From contig CM046878.1 of NCBI GenBank assembly GCA_025667525.1, positions 387,313,307-387,377,306 on the forward strand: a DNA stretch of 64,000 nucleotides, in the 5' to 3' direction. The DNA comes from Glebionis coronaria. Its lineage: Eukaryota > Streptophyta > Magnoliopsida > Asterales > Asteraceae. Of this stretch, positions 53,258-64,000 are shown piece after piece. Position 1 is the stretch's first letter, and the number at the start of each line of letters is the position of its first letter. The notes under the pieces were generated by a model, which had not been told where the DNA came from, made no database searches, and was given only the letters and a program-made list of their open reading frames with translations. The position numbers were made by a program, and so were the translations under genes.

Positions 53258-56200
53258 TGTGACAATCTAACATTTTCAGGTAGTGAATTATTTTCTCGTA
53301 TAATATTTTGAAACTTATTTTTGTGTTGGTTGATGAACTAACAATTTAAGGATTTAAATTTGGGCTTACGTGCATAATTTAGCGTCCTTTACGACTAAAC
53401 CGGAAACCTTAGGATTACGTATTTACGTTTTTGAACTCCGTTTTTGATGAGACAGTTTTTATTAGATTCGTATTGTGCCGTTAATTCATAATTTATAAAA
53501 AACGTTTTTCGTAAAACGATCCGAGGGCACGCAAATCGAGGAAACTAGAATCGAGGAATACCCGTAAATTAGCGGGATGGGACAAAACTAATTTATCCCA
53601 CCCCATTATCTATGGGACGGCCCAAAGGAGGACACCACATCCTTTGATGTGGCATCCTTACACTAACTTAGCCTACACTTGTAACTTAGCTTCATTTTGA
53701 AGCTTATTCACCCACCAAAACTAGCAAAACCATCTAAATTTCCCATTACTTCCATTTCACATGCAAACAACTCACACATACTCTCTCTCTCACCCTTGTC
53801 GTCCCACTTCACCATACTACACCACCATTTGATCTTTTCTAGCCACAAGTTACATGTTATCTAGCCATATTATGGAGAAACCTTGAAGCCTTGATTGATT
53901 GGTGGCTATTTTAACAACAAAGGAGGTGATTTGCTTGTGTCCTAGGGCTAATTTCTCAACAAACTATCTTGGTGATTGATGATCTTGGAGATATATTTGG
54001 TGTTCATCAAGTTATTGTCATCCAAAAACAAGATATAATCTTGGTTGGTAAAGAAGATCATCCTTTCCATTTCTCTTGTTATTTTTGTAAAGATTAAATG
54101 TATTTTCTTTCTTATTGTATATGTATATGATGAATATATGATGATAAAAATGTTGTGTGGGGATCAAGTGTTGATAAATATGCTTAAAAATATGAATAAC
54201 CATAAGAAACAAGGCTAAAATCATGCTTAAATTGTTGGATGTATAAAAACAGTAAGTAACCAAGTCTTAAACTGATAAAATTGCATGGTGGAATCCATTT
54301 ACAGTAAGTATAAGATGTCATACACATGTGAGAGTTGGCCATGCAATGGAATCATCAAAATGAGTGAGATATGATCAAAACAAGATGAGTGTGCTAATCT
54401 GAATAGTCTGTTTTTTAGGGACTGTTAAGGATAGTTAGACATGGAATGTGAAGTAGCTATAACTAACTTATTTGTAGCACATAATATGAAGTTTATGCCA
54501 TCCAAAAATGAGCTTCTATCTCATTATAGAACTCAAGATATAATAAAAATGGTGAAGATGAAACTAAAAATCAGATTTTGAAGAATTAATGTTTAATACT
54601 ATTATATAAGCACTCAAATAATATAGTATAAAATGTGAAATTTAAACCCACTAACTTATAAATATCATTTATATAAATATGTATAAGGTTAAATAAATGG
54701 AAACTTTATAAAAATGGTAGTTGAATAAGATTTATAAGTTATAAAAACTATAAACATGATTTTTACGACTTTTTCGGCTATTACCGTAAAATTAACGTTT
54801 TTCGCCAATTAAAACTTAGACGATCAAACCCGTCTAATGTAAAGTTTTTAAAAGTCATATAATGATATATAAGTACCTAATACAAGTAAAAACCGATAAA
54901 ACCCGAACTATATGACATACGGACATTAACGAGCTAAGTTAGCATATTGGACTAATAATTTAACTAAATAAGTTAAACACTTATAAAAATTACTTATTGG
55001 GCTTAACCCATTTGGACCCAACATGTAAAGTATAAATACTGATAATACAAGTATAAAATGGATTAAGACAAGTTAAAGAACTTATAATAGGCTTATTGGA
55101 CCTAAAACATGTAAATAGGTAAAACTAGTAAACTAGTAAAAAAGTTACCAATACATAAACCCTAAAATGAGTAAATAAGAATAAATAAACCCACTTGATC
55201 ATCATCATATGTACAAAATCATCATATGTATATTTGTTATTTTGATAAAGTCATTGGACAAAAGTCTAAGACCGATTATTATTTATATAGGTTTCCGTGA
55301 CCGAAGCATGCCCGTAGCCGATAAACCGCCTTTCATTATCAACGTGAGTTCATAGCCTCGCACTCTTTTAAATGTTTTATTAAATGATTTGTAAACCCGC
55401 GAGGGAGATAACATGTTAGTTTTTGATAAAAATAGAACACAAGTAGTCCCGATGGTATGCTTAATGATATGGACTCGAATGATGCTATGACCCAAATAAA
55501 CGAGATAAAAAGGATTATTAGTAGTTAGGTTATGTCACTCGAAGTCCCATTAGCATGAATTGTGAACTACCGGGATTTGGTAGACGCTTATGCATATGAT
55601 AGTACTATTTGGGGACGATCACCCCAGTTCGCGCCTTGACGGTTGATCCCCGTCGTACCACATTGATTGGTAAGCGAATTTATGTATGAGAAGATTTACA
55701 TAGCGTGATTTTTGTGATGACACGCTAACTTAGATGGGCAAATTGTTTGTCGGGTTCGCAGCCCGTTGTTGTGATAGTAAGGTAACAATGTCATGCGGCT
55801 AATAATAATCCAAATGAATCAAATGTAATCCAATACGATTTAATATTGATGCTAATAACGATGATAATATTACCTATAATGGTAATATTGAGGCTACGGT
55901 CTCATGGACGGTTTAAGATGTATGCTTTGATTTATATATTGCCTGACTAGCAATACGAGGACTTAGTTCTGATATTATACTTGTGTTCTGATTTCAACGA
56001 TTGTTTTATATAACGGTTTTATTAAACTCTGTGAATTCACTCGGTATTCGCTGATATGATTTTTGCATGTTTTTATCTCAGGTGCTTGTAGGTAATCCGG
56101 ATGGAGATCGACTCTGATGACCTACATAATAATATAAATGTTCATTCGATCTATGTTTTGTAAACTTAATGACCTATATAATTTGGGACCTGTTGTACAC

Positions 56201-56342
56201 TTTAAAACTTTTTATCGAATGAATGTATGTTGAACCTTGTACAACCATTTTTATGTGTTGTCTATGATTGGATCATTGTGCTATCCCGTAACACTCTAAA
56301 AGACCCTTCCGCTGTACCGATACGAAAATTGAGAGTGTTACA
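53258..56342 (+). repeat. Tekay-like 5' LTR
   Basis: TGTGACAATCTAAC to GAGAGTGTTACA. The start is fixed by alignment with 61410 and the end by the primer site. TATAAATA at 55031-55038 is a possible TATA box, conserved in the 3' LTR near 63184, but the region is AT-rich. Short open frames inside (54018-54263, 55283-55495) recur in the other LTR only because the LTRs are copies. By eye divergence from the 3' LTR is about 4% in the first 400 bp. Confidence 0.93.
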
Positions 56343-56345
56343 GTT

Positions 56346-56357
56346 TGGTATCAGAGC
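56346..56357 (+). other. Primer binding site of Tekay-like element (tRNA-iMet type)
   Basis: TGGTATCAGAGC lies three bases after the LTR end. The leader 56358-56618 is AT-rich with nothing further recognised. Confidence 0.93.
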
Positions 56358-56618
56358 TCTCGTTATAGAGAACGAAAGATTTTAAAAACCAAGGTTTTGA
56401 ACAAAACTTTTCAAAATCTTTTAAATATGAACATTTGAGAAAATATTTGAAAAATCTTTTGACTATAACGGTGCCAAAGATCTCCAACGTTACCAACAAG
56501 CCCTATTGAGAAGATATATATTTTGATATATATAATTTAATTTATATATGTATATATCGTGATTTCAGTATGTAATTGTTTAATAAGTATGTTATCCTAA
56601 TACGAGATATATATATAA

Positions 56619-57632
56619 ATGCAGATTGTCATGGCTGACCCTAATATTCCTGTAGAGAACCATGCTATTCCCGAACCTAATGTAGATGATGATCCATATT
56701 TAGACTTAGTAGATTATGATATGAATGATGATGAGGAGGAACCATTTGAGGATCCCGAGCCCGAGATCGGACTAGGAGATCAGATTGCCCCTCAGGATGA
56801 TATGGTAGAGAATGAGATTGATAATGTTGATAGTGAGAATGATGATGAGATTGGGATAGATAATTTAGATGATGAGATTGACGACGAGGATGTCGAGGAG
56901 GATATAGGTATAGACGATGAGGTTGATGATGATGAGGAAGCCGAGCTTATTTACCCTTATGATGTTCCGGAGGGCGAGCCCTTACCCCCTCCAGTTTATT
57001 TGTCTGATTCTGAGGTTGAGCTACCTAGAGATGAAATGTCTAAATCGTCTGAATCTGATTCTGAATCAGAGGAGGATGAGGATGATAATGCATCTGACGG
57101 TACTGATGGTATTGCTACTCGTAGACGTGTGATAGGAGAGTCGTCTAGTGTTCGAGAGGCTACTCATATTGATGGTCTTGCACCTTGGGCCTTGAGACGT
57201 GATTTAGATGCTTCCCGTGCTCAAAGTAGTATGACAGAGATTGGATTAGGTGTTGTTCAGACTCATGTTGCTTATTTGGAGTCGAAGACTAAGGTTGGTG
57301 AGAAAGAGCGGGAATTGCTGAGTTTGGATTTGACTGATGTAGAGCGTGGTTTGAATGGGGCTTTTAGGAGGTTATCTGTGTTAGAAAGTGGTGAGTTTGC
57401 TGCTATGAAGAAAAAGGTGAATTCTATGGAGATTCAGTTGAATGTAGCTCGTGCGATGCGTGAGAAAGCTGAGAAGGAGTTGAATATATCTGTGGGTTGG
57501 AATAGTAGATTTTATGCTGACATGGTTGAAAGAGGAGTGATCCGTAAGCGCCCAGCTGAAGATGTGTCTAGTGATCGTCCGACAAAGATACAGAAGACTA
57601 TGGATGATAGACCATCTGGCGGTTCTCAGTAG
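56619..57632 (+). CDS. Acidic coiled-coil reading frame upstream of gag in the Tekay-like element
   Basis: An uninterrupted frame of 337 residues; the start may be the second Met (MADPNIP at 56631). Residues ~25-165 are extremely acidic, dominated by Asp and Glu (DDEEEPFEDPEPEIGLGD and many similar runs). About 70 residues of mixed sequence with a Ser/Arg cluster follow (GIATRRRVIGESSSV). The C-terminal third is helical with heptad-like Leu spacing (ERELLSLDLTDVERGLNGAF to ARAMREKAEKELNISV) and ends with a basic KRPAEDVSSDRPTKIQK, which looks like a nuclear-localisation type sequence. It precedes gag by ~290 bp with a separate start. I recall acidic frames in this position in related elements but no defined function. 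It is the only long intact frame in the window. Confidence 0.65.
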   Translation: MQIVMADPNIPVENHAIPEPNVDDDPYLDLVDYDMNDDEEEPFEDPEPEIGLGDQIAPQDDMVENEIDNVDSENDDEIGIDNLDDEIDDEDVEEDIGIDDEVDDDEEAELIYPYDVPEGEPLPPPVYLSDSEVELPRDEMSKSSESDSESEEDEDDNASDGTDGIATRRRVIGESSSVREATHIDGLAPWALRRDLDASRAQSSMTEIGLGVVQTHVAYLESKTKVGEKERELLSLDLTDVERGLNGAFRRLSVLESGEFAAMKKKVNSMEIQLNVARAMREKAEKELNISVGWNSRFYADMVERGVIRKRPAEDVSSDRPTKIQKTMDDRPSGGSQ

Positions 57633-57923
57633 ACTAGTCTGTGTTTACTAGTGACCTTTGTATCTTTTGTACCTTTTGTAGCTTTGACTGAACCGACTTG
57701 TTAGTAGTAGACCTGGCACGAATTTTGAGTATGTATAGTGCTAGAATTTTGATATGGGATGTAATTAAGACAATGCTTTTGTTTCAAATCCAATGAAATA
57801 TGTATCTTGTCTTAAATTCCATATTGTGCCTTATTTGTATCTTGATTGTGAATTCAATCCATATTATATGAATCCCTTGTTGGGTGAATGCTTAATACTT
57901 TGAAACTGTGAAATTATAGAACT

Positions 57924-58361
57924 ATGCCGCCCAAGAAAGCTATGACTGAGGAGGATGTACGTAGGATTATTACGGAGCAAGTTACCGCATCTATGACTGA
58001 ATTTATGGCAAATGCTAGAAATGATGCTCGCGGTAGTGGAGCTGGCGGTAGTGAAGCTGGCGGTAGTGGAGCTGGCGGTAGTGGAGCTGGCGGTAGTGGA
58101 ATTGGTGGTACTAATGTGAATGTGAATGCTAATGCTGTAGGAAATATAGGAGGACTTGGAACTAATGCACCTGAAGTTGGTGGCTGTACTTATGTGACGT
58201 TCATGAAGTGTGAATCTCTACCTTTTAATGGAACTGAAGGTGCTGTAGGATTAAGCCAGTGGATTGAGAAGATTGAGTCGGTGTTTCGGATTAGTAAGTG
58301 TAAGGAGGAAGATAAGGTGACTTTTGCTATGGCTACTCTTATGCTGAGAGAAGAAGGTTAA
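57924..58361 (+). pseudogene. Tekay-like gag, N-terminal part only
   Basis: MPPKKAMTEEDVRRIITEQV at 57924 is a typical gag start. A run of GSGAGGS repeats (58030-58100) follows, then FMKCESLPFNGTEGAVGLSQ, WIEKIESVFRISKCKEEDKV and [13 protein letters not shown], then a stop. The capsid normally continues past ATLML with a WW-containing segment and a CCHC knuckle. Here the sequence jumps near 58350 straight to the end of the protease domain. Roughly a kilobase of coding sequence appears deleted. Upstream 57633-57923 is non-coding. Confidence 0.85.
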
Positions 58362-61300
58362 GATTCCTCTTAGGAATAGGACGTTAGTAATTGATGGTAA
58401 TCGAGGTGAATCCCGTTTGAAAATCGTTTCATGTATTAAAGTCCAAAAGTACATCAGGAACGGTTGTGAGTTATTCTTAGCTCAAGTGACCGGGAATGAG
58501 TTTAAGAAGAAACGATTAGAAGATGTACCTATTATCTGTGAATTTCCCGAGGTATTTACTAAAGATTTACCCGGAATACCACCGATAAGGCAAGTAGAGT
58601 TTCGAATCGATTTAATTCCTGGTGCTGCACCGGTGGCACGTGCGCCTTACCGATTAGCCCCTTCTGAATTAAAGGAGTTATCTGAGCAACTTAAGGAGTT
58701 GTCTGATAAAGGTTTTATTCGACCGAGCTCGTCGCCTTGGGGAGCTCCAGTCTTGTTCGTTAAGAAGAAGGATGGATCTTTCCGTATGTGCATTGATTAT
58801 AGGGAACTGAATAAGTTGACAATAAAAAATCGATATCCTTTACCCAGAATTGATGATTTGTTTGATCAACTACAAGGATCTAGTGTGTATTCTAAGATAG
58901 ATTTGCGGTCAGGATATCAGCAACTTCACGTCCGTGAAGAAGATATTTCTATAACTGCATTTAGAACTCGTTATGGACACTATGAATTTCAAGTAATGCC
59001 ATTTGGGTTAACTAACGCACCTACGGTTTTCATGGATTTAATGAATCGAGTGTGCAAGCCCTACTTGGATAAATTTGTGATTGTGTTTATTGACGATTTT
59101 CTAATCTATTCTAAGAATGAAGATGAACATAGAGAACATTTAAGGATTATTTTGAATTTGTTAAAGGATGAAAAGTTGTATGCTAAGTTTTCGAAATGTG
59201 ATTTTTGGTTAGATTCTGTGCAATTTCTTGGTCATGTGATTAACAAGGATGGAATTCATGTTGATCCTGCAAAGGTTGAAGCCATTAAGAATTGGTCTGC
59301 ACCGACAACACCAACGGAAGTACGACAGTTCTTAGGATTGGCTGGCTATTATAGGCGATTCATTAAAGAATTTTCTTTGATAGCTAAACCCTTGACTAAG
59401 CTTACCCAGAAAAATAAACCTTTCGTTTGGGGAAGTGATGAAGATGGAGCATTCCAGACATTGAAGCAAAAATTATGTAGTGCGCCAATCTTTTCATTAC
59501 CTGACGGGAGTGAAGATTTTGTAGTGTATTGTGATGCATCTCTTAGAGGCTATGAAGCTGATTTGATGGAACGAGAGAAAGTTATAGCTTATGCTTCTAG
59601 GCAATTAAGGAAGAATGAGGAGAATTATACTACTCATGATCTTGAGTTAGGAGCTTTAGTCTTTGCTCTTAGGTTATGGAGACATTATCTGTATGGCACC
59701 AAGTGTATGGTATTCACCGATCACAAAAGCCTACAGTATATTCACGATCAAAAGGAATTGAACATGAGGCAACGAAGATGGATAGAGTTGTTAAGTGATT
59801 ATGATTGTGATATAAAATATCACCTAGGAAAAGCCAATGTGGTTGCCGATGCATTAAGTAGGAAAGATAGAGAGCCTATCAGGGTACGTTCTCTAGTCTT
59901 GACCGTGCACAATAATTTGCCTGAGCAAACTAGAAATGCGCAAATAGAAGCTTGTAAGAAAGAAAATTTTGTTAATGAAGGGTTCCGAGGAGAAGGAGAT
60001 CCTTTAGAGGTTAGAGCTGATGGAGTGAAATGCTTAAGAGGTCGTATGTGGATACCTAAGTTTGGAGGCTTAAGAGACTTGATTATGTTAGAATCCCATA
60101 AATCTAAGTATTCCATTCATCCGGGATCTGATAAAATGTATCATGATTTGAAGAAGTTGTACTGGTGGCCGAATATGAAAGCTGATATTGCTATGTATGT
60201 TCTTCAATGCTTGACTTGTGCTAGAGTTAAAGCTGAACATCAAAATCCATCAGGACTACTTCAACAACCAAAGATTCCTGAATGGAAGTGGGGGCGAATT
60301 ACGATGGACTTTATCACCAAGCTTCCTAGAACATCATCTGGAAACAACTCGATTTGGGTTATTGTCGACAGACTAACCAAATCAGCACACTTCATTCCGG
60401 TTAAAGAGCAGTTCTCACTGGAGAAGTGGACTCGTATTTACCTTGAGAATGTTGTATGCAAGCATGGAGTGCCTGTATCGATCATTTCAGATCGAGATCC
60501 TAGATTCGCATCGAATGTTTGGAAATCTCTCCAAAGATCTTTGGGAACGAATCTCGACATGAGCAATGCTTATCACCCCCAGACTGATGGGTAGAGTGAA
60601 AGGACGATACAAACACTAGAAGATATGTTGAGAGCTTGTGTGTTACATTTTGGTAAGAATTGGGATAAACATTTGCCGTTAGCAGAGTTTTCTTATAACA
60701 ATAGTTACCATTCTAGTATTAAGGCTGCACCGTTTGAAGCTTTGTATGGTAGGAAGTGTAGATCTCCTGTATGTTGGAGTGAAGTTGGGGATACCCAGCT
60801 CACGGGACCGGAATTGATCCGGGAGACTACAGAGATGATAGTTCAGATTAAGAATAGGTTGTTGACCGCCCGTAGTAGACAGAAAAGTTACGCGGATGTG
60901 CGGTGGAAGCCGATGGAGTTTAAAGTGGGTGACCGAGTAATGTTGAAAGTATCGCCATGGAAAGGCGTTATAAGATTTGGAAAGCGAGGAAAATTGAATC
61001 CCCGTTATATTGGACCCTTTAAGATTTTATCTAGAGTAGGTCCGGTGGCTTATAAACTAGAGTTACCCCCAGAACTTCATGGTGTTCACAACATATTCCA
61101 TGTATCTAATCTGAAGAAATGTCTAGCAGTGAGTGATGAGAAAATTTCGTTGGATAAGGTTCGAATAGATGGGAAGTTGCATTTTATCGAAGAACCCGTA
61201 GAGGTTATGGATCGTGAGGTAAAGCAACTGAAACAAAGTCGGATACCTATTGTCAAGATCCGATGGAATTCAAAGCATGGACCGGAATATACATGGGAAC

Positions 61301-61368
61301 GAGAGGATGAAATGTGGAAGAAATATCCGCACCTCTTCGATTTCAATAAGAAACGGACATCAAAATGA
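58362..61368 (+). pseudogene. Tekay-like pol: RT, RNase H, integrase, chromodomain-like end
   Basis: Begins with the tail of the protease region ([20 protein letters not shown]), then [59 protein letters not shown] and the catalytic [10 protein letters not shown] (near 59085-59105), a variant of FIDDILIYS that keeps both Asp. RNase [41 protein letters not shown] and [10 protein letters not shown]. Integrase: [11 protein letters not shown]...[11 protein letters not shown] zinc site, [22 protein letters not shown] and NAYHPQTDG, then a stop at 60592-60594 where Gln normally stands. The same frame resumes ([16 protein letters not shown]) to 61368 with [43 protein letters not shown] and a chromodomain-like [30 protein letters not shown]. 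Apart from that stop it is open throughout. Confidence 0.93.
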
Positions 61369-61393
61369 AATGGATCACGAGGAAGTTGATCCC

Positions 61394-61409
61394 TTTTAGG
61401 AGGAAAAGC
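61394..61409 (+). other. Polypurine tract of Tekay-like element
   Basis: TTTTAGGAGGAAAAGC directly precedes the TGTGACAATC start of the 3' LTR. Confidence 0.8.
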
Positions 61410-64000
61410 TGTGACAATCTAACATTTTCAGGTAGTGAATTATTTTCTCGTATAATATTTTGAAACTTATTTTTGTGTTGGTTGATGAACTCACAATTTA
61501 CGGATTTAAATTCGGGCTTACGTGCATAATTTTAGCGTCCTTTACGACTAAACCGGAAACCTTAGGATTACATATTTACGTTTTTGAACTCCGTTTTTGA
61601 TGAGACAATTTTTATTAGATTCGTTTTGTGTCGTTGATTCATAATTTATAAAAATGTTTTTCGTAAAACGACCCGAGAGCACGCAAATCGAGGAAACTAG
61701 AATCGATGAATACCCGTAAATTAGCGGGATGGGACAAAACTAAGTTATCCCACCCCACTAAAAGGGACGGCCCAAACTAGGGACACCACATCTTTGATGT
61801 GGCATCCTTACACTAACTTAGCCTACACTTGTAACTTAGCTTCATTTTGAAGCTTATTCACCCACCAAAACTAGCAAAACCATCTAACCTTTCCCATTAC
61901 TTCCATTCATACATGAAAACAACTCACACATACTCTCTCTCTCACCCTTGCCGTCCCACTTCACCATACTACACCACCATTTGATCTTTTCTAGCCACAT
62001 GTTACATGTTATCTAGCCATATTATGGAGAAACCTTGAAGCCTTGATTGATTGGTGTCCATTTTAACAACAAAGGAGGTGATTTGATTGTGTCCTAGGGC
62101 TAATTTGTCAACAAACTATCTTGGTGATTGATGATCTTGGAGATATATTTGGTGTTCATCAAGTTGTTGTCTTCCAAAAACAAGATATAATCTTGGTTGG
62201 TAAAGAAGATCATCCTTTCTATTTCTCTTGTTATTTTTGTAAAGATCAAATGTATTTTCTTTCTTATTGTATATGTATATGATGAATATATGATGATAAA
62301 AATGTTGTGTGGGGATCAAGTGTTGATAAACATGCTTAAAAAGATGAATAACCATAAGAAACAAGGCTAAAATCATGCTTAAATTGTTGGCTGTATAAAA
62401 ACAGTATGTAACCAAGTCTTAAACTGATAAAATTGCATGGTGGAATCCATTTACAGTAAGTATAAGATTTCATACACATGTGAGAGTTGGCCATGCAATG
62501 TAATCATAAAAATGAGTGAGATATGATCAAAACAAGATGAGTGTGCTAATCTGAATAGTCTGTTTTGTAGGGACTGTTAAGGATAGTTAGACATGGAATG
62601 AGCAGTAGCTATAACTAACTTATTTGTATCACATAATATGAAGTTTATGCCATCCAAAAATGAGCTTATATCTCATTATAGAACACTAGATATGATAAAA
62701 ATGGTGAAGATGAAACTAAAAATCAGATTTTGAATAATTAATGTTTAATAATATTATATAAGCACTCAAATAATATAGTATAAAATATGAAATTAAAACC
62801 CACTAACTTATAAATTTCATTTATATAAATGTGTATAAGGTTAAATAAATAGACAATTTATAAAAATGGTAGTTGAATAATATTTATAAGTTATAAAAAC
62901 TATAAACATGATTTTTACGACTTTTTCGGCTAGTACCGTAAAATTAACGTTTTTCGCCAATTAAAACTTAGACGATCAAACCCGTCAAATGTAAAGTTTT
63001 TAAAATTCATATTCTGATATATAAGTATCTAATACAAGTAAAAACCGATAAAAACCAAACTATAGGACACACGGACATTAACGAGCTAAGTTAGCATATT
63101 GGACTAATAATTTAACTAGATAAGTTAAACACTTATAAAAATTACTTATTGGGCTTAACCCATTTGGGACCAACATGTAAAGTATAAATACTGATAATAC
63201 AAGTATAAAATAGATTAATACAAGTTAAAGAACTTATAATAAGCTTATTGGACTTAAAATATGTAAATAGGTAAAACTAGTAAATTAGTAAAAAGTTACC
63301 AATACATAAACACTAAAATGAGTAAATAAGAATATATATAAACCCACTTGATCATCATCATATGTACAAAATCATCATATTTATATTTTTTATTTTGATA
63401 AAGTCATTAGACAAAAGTCTAAGACCGATTATTATTTATATAGGTTTCCGTGACCGAAGCACGCCCGTAGCCGATAAACCGCCTTTCATTATCAGGGTGA
63501 GTTCATAGCCTCGCACTCTTCTAAATGTTTTTATAAAATGATTTGTAAACCCGCGAGGGAGATAACATGCTAGTTTTTGATAAAATAGAACACAAGTAGT
63601 CCCGATGGTATGCTTAATGATATGGACCCAAATGATGCGATGACCCAATAAAAGAGATAAAAAGGATTATTAGTAGTTAGGTTATGTCACTCAAAGTCCC
63701 ATTAGCATGAATTGTGGACTACCGGGATTTGGTAGACGCTTATGCATATGATAGTACTATTTGGGGACGATCACCCCAGTTCGCGCCTTGACGGTTGATC
63801 CCCGTCGTACCACATTGATTGGTAAGCGAATTTATGTATGAGAAGATTTACATAGCGTGATTTTTGTGACGACACACTAACTTAGATGGGCAAATTGTTT
63901 GTCGAGTTCATGGCCCGTTGTTTTGATAGAAAGGTAACAATTTCATGCGGCTAATAATAATCCAAATGAATCTTATATAATCTAAATATCCGATATGATA
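61410..64000 (+). repeat. Tekay-like 3' LTR (incomplete, runs off the window)
   Basis: Aligns with 53258 onward over its entire 2,591 bp, with scattered substitutions and small indels (for example CCACTAAAAGGGACGG against CCATTATCTATGGGACGG). About 490 bp of the LTR lie beyond 64000. Confidence 0.93.

Larger units (their letters stand above)
53258..64000 (+). mobile_element. Tekay/Del-like Ty3/gypsy retrotransposon, plus strand, 3' end outside window
   Basis: A 3,085 bp 5' LTR, tRNA-iMet primer site, a separate acidic reading frame, gag (partial), RT-RNase H-integrase with a C-terminal chromodomain-like segment, polypurine tract and 2,591 bp of the 3' LTR. RT before integrase defines Ty3/gypsy. 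The integrase C-terminus with [20 protein letters not shown] matches the Tekay/Del chromovirus pattern I recall. The element is inactive: gag and protease are joined by a deletion and integrase has a stop. It interrupts Copia-2 gag. Its target duplication cannot be checked because the other end is not in the window. Confidence 0.92.

Overview
This window reads as intergenic plant nuclear DNA: AT-rich, no intact host gene, and almost entirely nested LTR retrotransposons. The organism is probably a member of the Asteraceae, perhaps tribe Anthemideae (Tanacetum, Artemisia, Chrysanthemum). That inference rests on remembered resemblance of the Copia 3' reading frames, the Athila-like gag and the Tekay-like gag/pol to families abundant there; no search was run.

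Layout. (1) 1-17975: an array of ~120 bp satellite-like repeats is split by a Copia element on the minus strand (Copia-1, 531-16652, TSD ATATG). Copia-1 is itself split between integrase and reverse transcriptase by a 3.9 kb solo LTR (7718-11609). (2) 17976-36960: fragments of several unrelated host genes all lie on the minus strand: strawberry-notch/FORGETTER1-like helicase, RNA polymerase III second-largest subunit, a GH5 cellulase-like protein, an RRP12-like protein, and exons I cannot name. This block is interrupted by a non-autonomous LTR element on the plus strand (18727-30653, TSD CCCAC) carrying a gag remnant and a captured nucleoredoxin-type DC1 zinc domain. The 5' LTR of that element is in turn split by an Athila-like gag-protease element without pol (minus strand, 18784-27602, TSD AGGAC). 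(3) 36961-39237: two elements between long (TA)n tracts, one containing a 33 bp minisatellite, the other with ~125 bp inverted ends. (4) 39238-41149: a GGGTC-rich short element and a methionine synthase (MetE) gene fragment. (5) 41150-53257: a second Copia element on the minus strand (Copia-2), split by a 1.75 kb Athila-type solo LTR (47499-49250) and cut inside gag by (6) a Tekay/Del-like Ty3-gypsy element on the plus strand (53258 to beyond the window end).

How parts relate. No element here looks autonomous. Copia-1 has frameshifts, stops, a damaged zinc knuckle and a shortened protease. Copia-2 has a D-to-N change in the RT catalytic motif and an altered protease motif. The Athila-like element lacks RT, RNase H and integrase. 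The Tekay-like element has lost the gag C-terminus and most of the protease and has a stop in integrase. Nesting plus rough by-eye LTR divergence (Athila-like ~1.5-2%, DC1 element ~3%, Copia-1 ~3-4%, Tekay-like ~4%) gives a consistent layering. The most unusual items are the multi-gene fragment cluster, the DC1-carrying LTR element, the long extra reading frames downstream of RNase H in both Copia elements, and short motifs scattered or clustered through particular families.
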